Below are positions 1-7,680 of a stretch of DNA of 64,000 bases, one piece after another. Source of the DNA: a virus. Positions within the stretch are counted from its first letter, which is position 1. Every line of letters starts with the position of its first letter. The DNA is taken from positions 62,001 through 126,000 of the IMG/VR virus record IMGVR_UViG_3300035687_000002. One strand, 5' to 3'. The notes beneath the pieces were generated by a model. It made no database searches. It saw only the letters and a program-made list of their open reading frames with translations, and was not told the DNA's origin. The position numbers were made by a program, and so were the translations under genes.

Positions 1-2
1 TA

Positions 3-1487
3 ATGTCCAAGACAGGTAACTGGTATCAGGAAAATAAGCAAAGAGAACGTACAAACAATAGTGTTCTATTAATCAGGGGTGATGTTACAAAGGAACAATT
101 CGAAAGGATTGTGAACCTGAATAATGGAATGAATGATGTAGGATTCGTGTTTGCCAATAGCTGGTTTGATATGTTCAATCCATGTTATGAAATCTCCAAG
201 CTTCCAATTCTATACAGAGGAGACCTCAAGAAGATACTCTATGAGCACGTAGAAGAGTTTACAAGGGTTAATAAAGACCTTTTTGGAGTCCAAGGTTGTA
301 ACCTTAATGAGATTGTAGCTGAAAGAATTAAGACCCTAGAACAGTTCCTAAGAGCTTGTCAGGATGCTGCTGTACTGGGAACCTGTCAGGCAGGATACGT
401 TTCTTTCCCTTATCTGGGAAAAATCAGTGAACAAATCTTTGCAGGAGAGAGCTTATTAGGAGTTTCTATAATAGGTTGGATGAATAATCCTAAATTGTTT
501 AATCCAGAGTGGTTGCAAAAGGGAGCTCAGGTGGTAATCGAGACCAATGAGAAGATAGCCAAAATAATTGGAATCAATCCAGCAGCCCGTACAACCTGTG
601 TGAAGCCCGGAGGAAATAGTGGTACTATTGCTATGACAACTGGAGGATTGAAAGCTGAGGAGGCTGCAAGATACCTTAGAGTCATGCAAATTAACAAAGA
701 GTCTACGGTAGCCAAATATATGCAGGAAAACATGCCATTCATGCTTGAAGAAAGTGTTCATAGTGACACAAAGAGTGATTATGTAATATATGTTCCTATT
801 AGTGTTCCTGAAGGAGCAATCCTGAAGAATGACATTATAGGAGTTAAGCATTTGGAGTATATCAAACTGGTACAAGAGAACTGGGTTATTCCGGGAACTG
901 TACCTGAGAGATGTGCTTATGAAGGTATCACTCATAATGTATCATGTACTGTAATTGTAGAAGATGATAAGACAGATGTAATTAATTACATATGGGATAA
1001 TAGAGAATCTTTCACAGCTATATCATTTTTATCTAATATGGGTAGTAGAGGATGGGCTCAGGCACCATACACAGAAGTTGTTCCTATGGAAGATATCATT
1101 AAGCTCTATGGAGTGGGAAGTATGTTTGCAGCTGGATTAATCGTTGATGCCTTGCATTATTTCGATGAAAATCTTTGGCTTGCTTGTTCTACAATCTTGG
1201 ATATCAAGAAGGAAATTCCTATTACAGGAACAAGAGAACAAGTTCTGCTTAAGAAATACTGGCTGGACAGAGGTAAGAAGTTTGCTAAGAACTACTTCAA
1301 AGGTGATGTTGAAAAGATGGTTAGCTGTCTTAAGGATATTCACATCTTACATAAGTGGGAAACAATTTGTAAAAAGTATAAGGATATTGATTTATCGAAA
1401 ATTTTAACAAAGCCTGAATATAAGGATGTGAGTGACTATGCAGCAACCGCTTGTAGCGGCGGCCAATGCGAAATTGTAAGGATGTAA
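3..1487 (+). CDS. nrdJ: Adenosylcobalamin-dependent (class II) ribonucleoside-triphosphate reductase, C-terminal part
   Basis: Reduces ribonucleotides to deoxyribonucleotides for phage DNA synthesis. The visible 494 residues carry the active-site N-x-C-x-E motif (N59-P-C61-Y-E63, thiyl-radical Cys) and end in a CX4C redox tail (C484, C489), as in monomeric class II enzymes. The active Cys normally lies several hundred residues in, so the N-terminal half is outside the window. The ATG at position 3 is probably an internal Met, not the start. No partner R2 subunit is visible, which fits class II. It heads a nucleotide and recombination operon and is followed by an HNH gene with its own promoter. 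The family call is firm. The exact subgroup is inferred from the CX4C tail. Confidence 0.9.
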   Translation: MSKTGNWYQENKQRERTNNSVLLIRGDVTKEQFERIVNLNNGMNDVGFVFANSWFDMFNPCYEISKLPILYRGDLKKILYEHVEEFTRVNKDLFGVQGCNLNEIVAERIKTLEQFLRACQDAAVLGTCQAGYVSFPYLGKISEQIFAGESLLGVSIIGWMNNPKLFNPEWLQKGAQVVIETNEKIAKIIGINPAARTTCVKPGGNSGTIAMTTGGLKAEEAARYLRVMQINKESTVAKYMQENMPFMLEESVHSDTKSDYVIYVPISVPEGAILKNDIIGVKHLEYIKLVQENWVIPGTVPERCAYEGITHNVSCTVIVEDDKTDVINYIWDNRESFTAISFLSNMGSRGWAQAPYTEVVPMEDIIKLYGVGSMFAAGLIVDALHYFDENLWLACSTILDIKKEIPITGTREQVLLKKYWLDRGKKFAKNYFKGDVEKMVSCLKDIHILHKWETICKKYKDIDLSKILTKPEYKDVSDYAATACSGGQCEIVRM

Positions 1488-1493
1488 AACTTA

Positions 1494-1525
1494 TTTGGTA
1501 TATAACATTTTATTTCGTATATTTG
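1494..1525 (+). promoter_or_regulatory. Bacteroidota-type promoter before HNH gene
   Basis: TTTG at 1494-1497, a 20-nt spacer, then TATATTTG at 1518-1525. This matches the Bacteroidota -33/-7 consensus TTTG / TAnnTTTG. It lies 21 nt upstream of the HNH start and just after the reductase stop, so the endonuclease can be expressed on its own. Confidence 0.8.
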
Positions 1526-1546
1526 TGTTATAAAATGTTATATACT

Positions 1547-2104
1547 ATGAGTAAGAGTAAAATTGATTTGATTGGAAAGAAGTTTGGACATTTAACGGTA
1601 GTTAAAGAGATTGAAGATAGGCAAAAAACACATATAAAATATGAATGTGTCTGTGACTGTGGTAAAAGTCATAATGTATTAGGTCACCATCTCAGAAAAA
1701 TGTCTATAACTAATTGTGGCTGTATTAAAACAATAGGTAAAAATCATCATCAGTGGACAGGCTCTGGGGAAATATCTGGTGGATTTTGGTACGAAATCAA
1801 AAGGAATGCATCTGGTGAAAAAGGTGGTCGAAGAATTAAAGAAGTAACAATAACAATAGACCAAGCGTGGGCACTATTTCTTAAACAAGATAGAAAATGC
1901 GCTTTAACTGGTTTACCTCTGCACTTTCCTGAAAAGTGGAAAGGAGATTATAATGCATCATTGGATAGAATTGATTCAGATAAAGATTATTCAATAGATA
2001 ATGTTCAATGGGTTCATAAACATGTTAATATTATGAAGAATAAATTTTCCGAAAATTACTTCATTGATATGTGTAAAAGAATTGCAGAAAACAGACGTGC
2101 ATAA
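1547..2104 (+). CDS. Free-standing HNH homing endonuclease
   Basis: A 185-aa protein. The N-terminal third has a Cys-rich, probably zinc-binding segment (CVCDCG, then CGC about 25 residues later). The C-terminal half has the HNH-type pattern C-x2-TG, SLDRID, DNVQWV and NIMK found in phage homing endonucleases. A longer in-frame ORF begins at 1466, but the ATG at 1547 follows the promoter at 1494-1525 and opens a typical DLIGKKFG N-terminus, so it is preferred. It is inserted between the reductase and the first MazG gene and probably cleaves alleles lacking it. It is not needed for the pathway around it. Confidence 0.8.
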   Translation: MSKSKIDLIGKKFGHLTVVKEIEDRQKTHIKYECVCDCGKSHNVLGHHLRKMSITNCGCIKTIGKNHHQWTGSGEISGGFWYEIKRNASGEKGGRRIKEVTITIDQAWALFLKQDRKCALTGLPLHFPEKWKGDYNASLDRIDSDKDYSIDNVQWVHKHVNIMKNKFSENYFIDMCKRIAENRRA

Positions 2105-2140
2105 TTTGGAAGATTTGAAAAAGAGTTGTAAATTTACATT

Positions 2141-2419
2141 ATGATAGAAGAAACAATAGACCTTTTAATTGAGCAGTTTTCTGTAGAGAAATTCATTCTG
2201 AAAACTCTAGAGGAATATGCAGAATCATCAGAAGTTTTACTTAAAGTTCTGACAAAAAGCCCAGAGAGACAGCCTCCAAGGGAGAAGATAGTAGAGGAAC
2301 TGGGTGATGTTCTTTTCAGAGTACAAGCCCTATGCAAAAAGATGGGAATAACTGAAGAAGTTCAGGCAAGGAAGGAGGCAAAAGCACTCCAATTAAATAA
2401 CTGGATTAAAACATTCTAA
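2141..2419 (+). CDS. MazG-like NTP pyrophosphohydrolase (short all-alpha)
   Basis: A 92-aa all-helical protein with the EExxE...ExxD arrangement of MazG/PRA-PH enzymes: LEEYAESSE around residues 24-32, then EELGDVLFRVQAL around 52-64. This superfamily hydrolyses nucleoside triphosphates to monophosphate and pyrophosphate, and in phages is thought to adjust NTP pools or alarmone levels. Its stop codon directly abuts the recA start (TAAATG), indicating translational coupling. A second MazG-type gene follows recA. The fold is well supported. The substrate is unknown. Confidence 0.7.
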   Translation: MIEETIDLLIEQFSVEKFILKTLEEYAESSEVLLKVLTKSPERQPPREKIVEELGDVLFRVQALCKKMGITEEVQARKEAKALQLNNWIKTF

Positions 2420-3478
2420 ATGGCAGAGAAAAAAGGTCAGCAAACATTAGCTCAAGCAATCGCTGAGCTCGAAAAGACTTACGGAAAAGGAACCGTAATT
2501 CATGGTAAAAATCCCACAGTACAAGTATCAGGTCCAATTATCGACACAGGTTCGATAGGATTGAACTATGCTCTTGGTATTGGTGGAGTTGTTACCGGAA
2601 AAATCTATGAAATTATTGGCTGGGAATCAACAGGTAAAAGTACCTTATGTCAGACAATCATAGGTAATGCTCAAAAGAAAGGATTAAAATGTATCTATGT
2701 AGATGCTGAGAACTCTCTGGATAGAGATTATGCCAAAGCTCTTGGAGTTGATATGGAAGACCTGTATATTATTCAGATGGATGATACTGCAGGAGAAGGA
2801 GCCTATAATAAGGTTGATAAACTGGTTGAAACTGGAGAGATTGATATGGTTATCTATGATAGCTACAATGCTCTGCAGCCAAAATCAGTACTGGAAGGTG
2901 AAGTTGGTGACTCAGCTATTGGTAAACATGCCCGTATGCTTGGTCAGGCTGTAATGAAAGCCAACTATCTATCCATGAAACATGGAACTACATTTGTGTT
3001 TATTGGTCAGCTTAGGCAGAAAATTGGTGTTATGTTTGGTTCACCAGATACGACTCAAGGTGGTAATGCACTGAAATTCTATGCTCACGTTCGTATTGAG
3101 ACAACACGTTCAATATCAAAAGATAACTCTGTGTTCAATGGAGAAATCAAAATTGGTAATCAGACGATTGCTAAGGTGATAAAGAACAAACTTTCAGCAC
3201 CATTTAAAAAAGCTGAATTTAATGTACTCTATGGAGTTGGTATTGACAAACTACAGGAAGTTGTTGACCTTGGAAAGGACCTTGGTTTGCTTACGGTGAG
3301 AAAAGAGAAGTTAATTCCTTACATCACTTATGAGGGAACGAAGTATTCTGAATCTGAGTTCAAATCACTTCTTATTGATAATCCTGAATTTTACAGTAAA
3401 ATCTCTGCCAATATCCAAGACAAAATGGGTCAGGAGATTGTACTTGTAGAAGAAAAAATTGAAGCAGATGCAGTTTAA
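2420..3478 (+). CDS. recA: RecA/UvsX-family recombinase
   Basis: A 352-aa ATP-dependent strand-exchange protein for recombination-dependent replication and repair. Walker A is GWESTGKST at residues 67-75, and the Walker B strand MVIYD is at 143-147. The RecA L1 region follows at about 197-223, with GQLRQKIGVMFG and then GGNALKFYA. Length and motifs match cellular RecA closely, more so than T4 UvsX. It is coupled to MazG-like genes on both sides, with a direct stop/start upstream and an 11-nt overlap downstream. The first strand of the family motif NQxRxKIGVMFG reads GQLR here, a minor change. Confidence 0.93.
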   Translation: MAEKKGQQTLAQAIAELEKTYGKGTVIHGKNPTVQVSGPIIDTGSIGLNYALGIGGVVTGKIYEIIGWESTGKSTLCQTIIGNAQKKGLKCIYVDAENSLDRDYAKALGVDMEDLYIIQMDDTAGEGAYNKVDKLVETGEIDMVIYDSYNALQPKSVLEGEVGDSAIGKHARMLGQAVMKANYLSMKHGTTFVFIGQLRQKIGVMFGSPDTTQGGNALKFYAHVRIETTRSISKDNSVFNGEIKIGNQTIAKVIKNKLSAPFKKAEFNVLYGVGIDKLQEVVDLGKDLGLLTVRKEKLIPYITYEGTKYSESEFKSLLIDNPEFYSKISANIQDKMGQEIVLVEEKIEADAV

Positions 3479-3782
3479 TGAATATAATGAGTTTGTAAAA
3501 GGGATGAAAGTATATCCTGAGAAACATGCTATCATCTATCCTACCCTTGGAATTACAGGGGAGGGTGGAGAAATAGCTGAAAAGGTTAAAAAATGGCTAC
3601 GTGGTGACAAGGAATTGGACAAGGTAGAGCTTTTAAAAGAAGCTGGAGATGTTCTTTGGTACCTCACATCATTAGCTGATGACCTTGGATACACACTACA
3701 AGATGTAGTTGATGCCAATGTAGCAAAATTAAGCTCTCGTAAAGAGAGAGGAGTTCAAAAAGGAGACGGAGATAATAGATAA
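3468..3782 (+). CDS. mazG: MazG nucleotide pyrophosphohydrolase
   Basis: A 104-aa MazG-fold enzyme with GEGGEIAEKVKK (about residues 24-35) followed by LLKEAGDVLWYLTSLAD (about 50-66), the EExxE and ExxD metal-binding pairs. The track start at 3459 uses TTG. The ATG at 3468 (MQFNEYNEF) is preferred and overlaps the recA end by 11 nt. This single-domain form is common in phages and is proposed to hydrolyse non-canonical or signalling nucleotides. Its sequence is only distantly like the MazG-like gene at 2141, so these are two family members, not a recent duplicate. Confidence 0.85.
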   Translation: MQFNEYNEFVKGMKVYPEKHAIIYPTLGITGEGGEIAEKVKKWLRGDKELDKVELLKEAGDVLWYLTSLADDLGYTLQDVVDANVAKLSSRKERGVQKGDGDNR

Positions 3783-3785
3783 AAT

Positions 3786-4136
3786 ATGCTAAAAAGAACG
3801 TATTCAAATAAGCTTAATCAGCCTTCTCAAAAGAGACTGCAGAACATCAAGGATAAAAAGAAGATTACTCAAATGATGTTGAGTGTCTTTATGGATATCT
3901 GGATGGAGAGACCACACAAATCAGAAGTTTCTGGAAGGTGGTTAGGTCAAGAAGCACTGACTACATTTTTTCATCACATATTACCTAAGTCAAAGTGTCC
4001 TGAAGGAATTTTTGATAAAGATAACATTATCTTACTTACCTTTGATGAACACCAGAAGGTTGAACAAGACCCTACGTTTTATGAAGAGGTGAATAAGAGA
4101 CGTTTAAAACTAAAAGAAAGGTATGAAGGAACTTAA
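3786..4136 (+). CDS. Putative HNH-like (His-Me finger) phage protein
   Basis: A 116-aa basic protein. Its centre reads FFHHILPKSK, then DKDNIILLTFDEHQKVEQ, which resembles the HH...N...H spacing of His-Me finger nucleases, so a DNA endonuclease or resolvase-like role in recombination is plausible. It lacks flanking CxxC zinc knuckles. It starts 4 nt after mazG and overlaps the next gene by 14 nt, so it is part of the operon and not an inserted homing gene. Function is inferred from the motif only. Confidence 0.55.
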   Translation: MLKRTYSNKLNQPSQKRLQNIKDKKKITQMMLSVFMDIWMERPHKSEVSGRWLGQEALTTFFHHILPKSKCPEGIFDKDNIILLTFDEHQKVEQDPTFYEEVNKRRLKLKERYEGT

Positions 4137-4701
4137 AGAAGAATTTCTTAAACAAGAGTATTGGAGTAAAAGTCAGGCATTTCTACTACCATTGTCAGGC
4201 TTGGCGAAGACTCAAATATATAAGCTTGAATCCTATCTATTCTGGGAGAAGTACTCCATTGAAGATTATCACCTGATAGTCAAATTTACCTATGATAACT
4301 ATGATGAATTTGTAGAAAACTGCAACAAGGTTATATTTCCTGCCTTAGACAAAAGTGGATATCTCATTGAAACACATGACGTTGATAACACATGTATTAT
4401 GGTTCTTGACATTTCTGAGTGGGCACTTGATATTGAGTTATTCCTGAAAGGGAAGTATTCAAAAATGTCCAGAGAAGCCAAGGAGCTCATTACAACTTAT
4501 CACTACACTTATGCTAATAGGAAGAACAACATCAGTATTGATATACAAGCTGCTTTAGAACCAAATTCAAAGTACGAAGTCCTCGGAGGATTGACTCCAA
4601 TTGAGTACGTAGCAGAAACTTATGAATTGCCTCTGGAGGAACTGAGGAAACTCGGAGAAATTGGAGGTATTTATAGTAAAGAAAAAGAAACTCTTATATG
4701 A
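4123..4701 (+). CDS. Conserved phage protein of unknown function
   Basis: A 192-aa soluble, acidic protein with alternating helical and strand-like segments and no signal peptide or membrane span. I do not recognise the family. Its start overlaps the upstream gene by 14 nt and its TGA overlaps the ATG of the next small gene (ATGA), so it is translated as part of the recA operon. A role in replication or recombination is a guess from context. Confidence 0.6.
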   Translation: MKELKEEFLKQEYWSKSQAFLLPLSGLAKTQIYKLESYLFWEKYSIEDYHLIVKFTYDNYDEFVENCNKVIFPALDKSGYLIETHDVDNTCIMVLDISEWALDIELFLKGKYSKMSREAKELITTYHYTYANRKNNISIDIQAALEPNSKYEVLGGLTPIEYVAETYELPLEELRKLGEIGGIYSKEKETLI

Positions 4702-4871
4702 TGATTATTAATGAAAAGAAGGAGGTCCATTTGGATAATCCTTCTCTTGAGGAATTGTGTCAGGCCGTATGTGATGTACGGTCTGACCCATCTCTCAACG
4801 ATTTTAAAATTATGATAGATGGAACTGACGAGAACACAGATTCTAAAAGGGAACTTTGTCTATCCCGATGA
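4698..4871 (+). CDS. Small acidic protein, 57 aa
   Basis: A small ORF starting with two Met codons at 4698 and 4701. The first overlaps the preceding stop as ATGA, a strong sign of coupled translation. The product is acidic (begins MMIINEKKEV, contains LEELCQAV and KIMIDGTDEN). It overlaps the next gene by 53 nt in another frame. No family is recognised. The coupling and position argue that it is real, but its short length leaves doubt. Confidence 0.5.
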   Translation: MMIINEKKEVHLDNPSLEELCQAVCDVRSDPSLNDFKIMIDGTDENTDSKRELCLSR

Positions 4872-5136
4872 GTTGGTAAAATTGCATCCTACGAAGCATT
4901 TTATAGAGAGATTAGATGAGAGAGGGTTAGGACTTGATTGTATTCCTACCCTCATAAGGGTTACAAAAGACAACATCCACTCTGCAAAAACAGAGGATGG
5001 AACAAAACTGAATAGCGTAGTAGTAAGATTGGTTTATAATGCAAGTAAATATCTATTTATAGCATTTAACCCATTTGACGGAGGCACGAAGACACTATGG
5101 TTCAGAGATAAAGGAAATAAAAAACCCTCCAATTAG
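4819..5136 (+). CDS. Small conserved protein with HFIERLDERGLG motif
   Basis: A 105-aa protein with LHPTKHFIERLDERG near the N-terminus and C-terminal strands (VVRLVYN, LFIAFNP, TLWFRDKG). The His/Arg-rich start followed by strands recalls small DUF4258-like or RelE-fold RNase-like proteins, but the match is by eye only. It is the last gene of the plus-strand operon. Its final codons form the left arm of the terminator hairpin. The start lies inside the preceding 57-aa ORF. A later internal start is possible but would lose the conserved-looking N-terminus. Confidence 0.6.
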   Translation: MELTRTQILKGNFVYPDELVKLHPTKHFIERLDERGLGLDCIPTLIRVTKDNIHSAKTEDGTKLNSVVVRLVYNASKYLFIAFNPFDGGTKTLWFRDKGNKKPSN

Positions 5137-5152
5137 GAGGGTTTTTCTTTTT
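5115..5152. terminator. Bidirectional intrinsic terminator between convergent operons
   Basis: Hairpin AAACCCTCC (5122-5130) / GGAGGGTTT (5136-5144), loop AATTA. It is followed by T-rich sequence on the plus strand and preceded by an A-run that gives a T-run on the minus strand. It ends both the plus-strand recA operon and the minus-strand late operon. Confidence 0.9.
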
Positions 5153-5164
5153 CTTCACGGAGGA

Positions 5165-6082
5165 TTACGCAATCGTAGTTCCAGAATTTTCTAATGTTAC
5201 CCATGCTGCACCATTCCACTGTAGAATTACATAGTCTGTTGCATCATTAAAGGTAATTGTTGTACCAGCAGCTAAAGCTGCAGGAGTAACAACACCATCA
5301 CCACCACCATCAGCCACAAGAAGGATTTTCTTCATCTGACCTACCTGTGTACCAGCTGCCAGAGTGAAAGCATCACCACCAGCATCGGTATTAATTGTAG
5401 TTAGGTAATTAGTTACTGGAATAGCACCACCTGTACCTGCAGTAATGTTAGTCTGAGCTACCTGAGGATAGAAAGCAGCAATCATTGTTCCTGCGGAGTT
5501 CTTAATTCCACTAGCGATAACGAGTTCACTATCTGTTTCCCAATTTGTAGCATTCAGAGCTACGAAAGTAACTGTTGCACCTGCTGGTACAGCATAAGCT
5601 GCATTCGCAGAACCATCATTGATTGTATCTCCCAAGAAAGGAAATACATTCATTGCTGCAGCACCTTCATTTTTAACAATTACTACAGTTGAGGCTGCAG
5701 CTGTTGGTAGTTTAACGGAGTCACCAGCTGTTGCTACAGTAGTAACTTCATTATAACCAGCAGTTAGAGCTGTAGCTGAACCTTGACCACCACCTGCAAA
5801 GGCTGTTATACCTGTTGCAGCAGCACCAAATCCACCAACTGTTTCTACCCAAGCAGTACCATTGAAGTACTCAAGAGAGCCAGTTGTAACATTGAAACGT
5901 ACAGGACCCGGATTTTCACTGGCTTCTGCACAACAAATGTCATAAAATGGAACTTCCAATTTGTTCAGATAGGAATGGAACATCTTACGGAATCCGTAAA
6001 AGTTCTTTGACCAACCTCTTTTGTTTCTCTCAGAAGTGTTCAACTCTCTGATGAGACCCATGTCTAAACCTTTGTCTTTCAT
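5165..6082 (-). CDS. Virion protein, Ala/Gly/Thr-rich beta structure (tail or decoration)
   Basis: A 305-aa protein. A basic N-terminus (residues 1-45) precedes a segment reading RFNVTTGSLEYFNGTAWVE, a pattern typical of phage fibre and decoration proteins. The rest is low-charge and strand-rich, with two similar beta units: a PTAAASTVVIVKNEG / GDTIND / VPAGATVTF unit around 125-180, and an AAGTTITFND / VILQWNGAAW unit at the C-terminus. It is the last gene of the late operon, next to the lysis genes. It has noticeably more GC/Ala codons than its AT-rich neighbours. A fibre or capsid-decoration role is inferred. Confidence 0.6.
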   Translation of the reverse strand: MKDKGLDMGLIRELNTSERNKRGWSKNFYGFRKMFHSYLNKLEVPFYDICCAEASENPGPVRFNVTTGSLEYFNGTAWVETVGGFGAAATGITAFAGGGQGSATALTAGYNEVTTVATAGDSVKLPTAAASTVVIVKNEGAAAMNVFPFLGDTINDGSANAAYAVPAGATVTFVALNATNWETDSELVIASGIKNSAGTMIAAFYPQVAQTNITAGTGGAIPVTNYLTTINTDAGGDAFTLAAGTQVGQMKKILLVADGGGDGVVTPAALAAGTTITFNDATDYVILQWNGAAWVTLENSGTTIA

Positions 6083-6124
6083 AATTTAAGCACCTATTTC
6101 TGTATCCGGAATAGGAGAACGGTT

Positions 6125-6577
6125 TTATTTTTTAAAGTATAACATTGATTCTGCATTTCTACGCCTAACTAATCCATTCATCACCTTTCCACCTGCTCTT
6201 ACCCACTTTCCAAACTCAGTTGCAATAGCTGGGTCATTTGGATTAACATTTACTTTCTTAAGTAAAGTACTGTTTTTGAGGTTTGCTAGACCTACATTAT
6301 AAGCAAAAGATACTAAAGCACCAAATTGATTTTCCGTTAGGTTCTTGGTTATCAGCTTTTTTACCCCTTCAGAGAAAGTATTAACATCGTATGTCAGGAA
6401 CATTTCAGCTTGCTCTGGAGTGATACTATCACCCAGTTTAACTTTCTGAATACCTTTATATATAGTGGTTCCATAGCCAATTGTTATTGGTTCACCACCT
6501 GTTCCGGGGTCTACATAGGCTTTCAGAACCAGACCCTCAAATGACTTAATTAAGTCTACTGTTGCTTTATTGACCAT
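6125..6577 (-). CDS. Endolysin, GH24 phage-type lysozyme
   Basis: A 150-aa muramidase that cleaves peptidoglycan at lysis. The T4-lysozyme-type E-D-T triad is visible: E14 in SFEGL, D23 in YVDPGTGG and T32 in ITIGYGTT. The QFGALVSFAYNVG helix and the C-terminal GLVRRRNAE segment are family hallmarks. Length fits a single-domain GH24 enzyme. No signal peptide is seen, so export probably depends on a holin. Its start overlaps the upstream membrane protein gene by 11 nt. Confidence 0.93.
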   Translation of the reverse strand: MVNKATVDLIKSFEGLVLKAYVDPGTGGEPITIGYGTTIYKGIQKVKLGDSITPEQAEMFLTYDVNTFSEGVKKLITKNLTENQFGALVSFAYNVGLANLKNSTLLKKVNVNPNDPAIATEFGKWVRAGGKVMNGLVRRRNAESMLYFKK

Positions 6578-6989
6578 CTGGATTGTCGATTTGTACTTTT
6601 GATGTAATATTTGTGTTTGTTGTATTAACAGTATCTACTTGAGCAGCATTTACAGTTTTAGCTGTAGTTGTATTTGTAGCTGTATTTACGTTCTCAACCT
6701 TCTCAATTGTGATGGCAGGAGCTGTAGGATTTGCTGCAAGACTGTCAATCTTCTGAGCTGCCATGTTCTGATAAGTAGTTAAACCTAATAAAGCTACTAT
6801 TAGACCAGCTTCAATACCAAGAACTAGTGATAAACCCTCAAGAGTTCTACCACCATCCCATTTAAAGATGGCATGAGATAAATTATGAATAAAATCAATA
6901 GAGAAGGCTATAGCCAAAGCAGACCTTACAGATATTTTACCATCTGCACCCTGCCATAAAGGTTCTATATATTTAAAAATTCTCTTCAT
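6567..6989 (-). CDS. Holin candidate, two-span membrane protein
   Basis: A 140-aa protein. The N-terminal 75 residues hold hydrophobic segments at about 25-43 and 55-75 (LVLGIEAGLIVALLGLTTY). The C-terminal half is a Thr/Asn/Val-rich tail (TATNTTTAKTVNAAQ) of low complexity. It overlaps the lysozyme gene downstream and shares a TAATG junction with the PAS gene upstream. That position, size and membrane topology make it the best holin candidate, but no specific holin family is recognised. Confidence 0.55.
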   Translation of the reverse strand: MKRIFKYIEPLWQGADGKISVRSALAIAFSIDFIHNLSHAIFKWDGGRTLEGLSLVLGIEAGLIVALLGLTTYQNMAAQKIDSLAANPTAPAITIEKVENVNTATNTTTAKTVNAAQVDTVNTTNTNITSKVQIDNPDGQ

Positions 6990-7633
6990 TATTCGTGTAT
7001 ATAAGGTTCTCCAATTTTCAGAAGCCTACCCAAACTATTTAAAACTTTACCATCTTTATCTTTATTGTGTATAACGATTGGCTGTACCATTTGATATTTA
7101 CCATCATTTCTTCTTAGTGAATGTACTAATATGAATTCGGAGCCATTTGCTACTGATTCTCTCCATAGTTTTACAACCATATCCCTGTCCCATGAAGCAA
7201 CTCTTCCTACCCATGAATTTCCCATTACCTCTAAAGGTGATGCACCAATCAAATCACAAAAAGCTATTGATACATAAGTAATTCTACCTTCACTATCAGA
7301 TTCCCATGAAGCAATATCCAAAATATCCCAAGTATTTCTGTTGGATACTTGTAAGCTATTTAATTTTAATATGACACTTTCTACTTGAGATAACATTTTT
7401 CTTTGGGTATCAAACATGCTACTACCACCATTCGGATAAAGCATGTGCTTAATAGATGCAATTTCCCTATTCTGAGAAGCTAACTCCGCAGTTAACTTGT
7501 CCCAGCGAGCATGTAGCGAAGCTCTGTATCTATTCCACCACTTCTTAGCAAAGGTTTTCCAAATAATGGTTCCCACCGCTATAACGCTACCTAATACTTC
7601 ACCTGTCGTCTTTAATGTATCTAATAGTGCCAT
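6989..7633 (-). CDS. Membrane-anchored PAS-domain protein in the lysis cassette
   Basis: A 214-aa protein. It has an N-terminal hydrophobic segment (about residues 10-27, GEVLGSVIAVGTIIWKTF), a basic, coiled-coil stretch (30-95), then a PAS-like fold (about 103-207). The PAS signs are ASWESDSEGRITYVS, FCDLIGASPLEVMGNSWVGRV, W-x-D and a closing HSLRRNDGKYQMVQPIVI strand pair. PAS domains bind small ligands or sense redox or light. A phage membrane PAS protein directly upstream of holin and lysozyme candidates could tie lysis timing to host state. No histidine kinase or cyclase domain follows. The PAS call is by pattern, and the lysis role is inference. Confidence 0.65.
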   Translation of the reverse strand: MALLDTLKTTGEVLGSVIAVGTIIWKTFAKKWWNRYRASLHARWDKLTAELASQNREIASIKHMLYPNGGSSMFDTQRKMLSQVESVILKLNSLQVSNRNTWDILDIASWESDSEGRITYVSIAFCDLIGASPLEVMGNSWVGRVASWDRDMVVKLWRESVANGSEFILVHSLRRNDGKYQMVQPIVIHNKDKDGKVLNSLGRLLKIGEPYIHE

Positions 7634-7680
7634 AATATAATATAATTAAAAAATTTGAAATATTAAAATAATTCTGTACG

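Noticed and set aside
456-935. 159-aa minus-strand ORF within the reductase gene
   Set aside because: Antisense shadow, no motif, no promoter.
3-1487. Intron or intein in the reductase gene
   Set aside because: The frame is continuous and motifs are in normal order. The missing N-terminus is explained by the window edge.
7634-7680. Promoter before the PAS gene
   Set aside because: A TATATTAT is present but the 20-nt-spaced TTTG is not clear, and AT-rich sequence gives chance matches.
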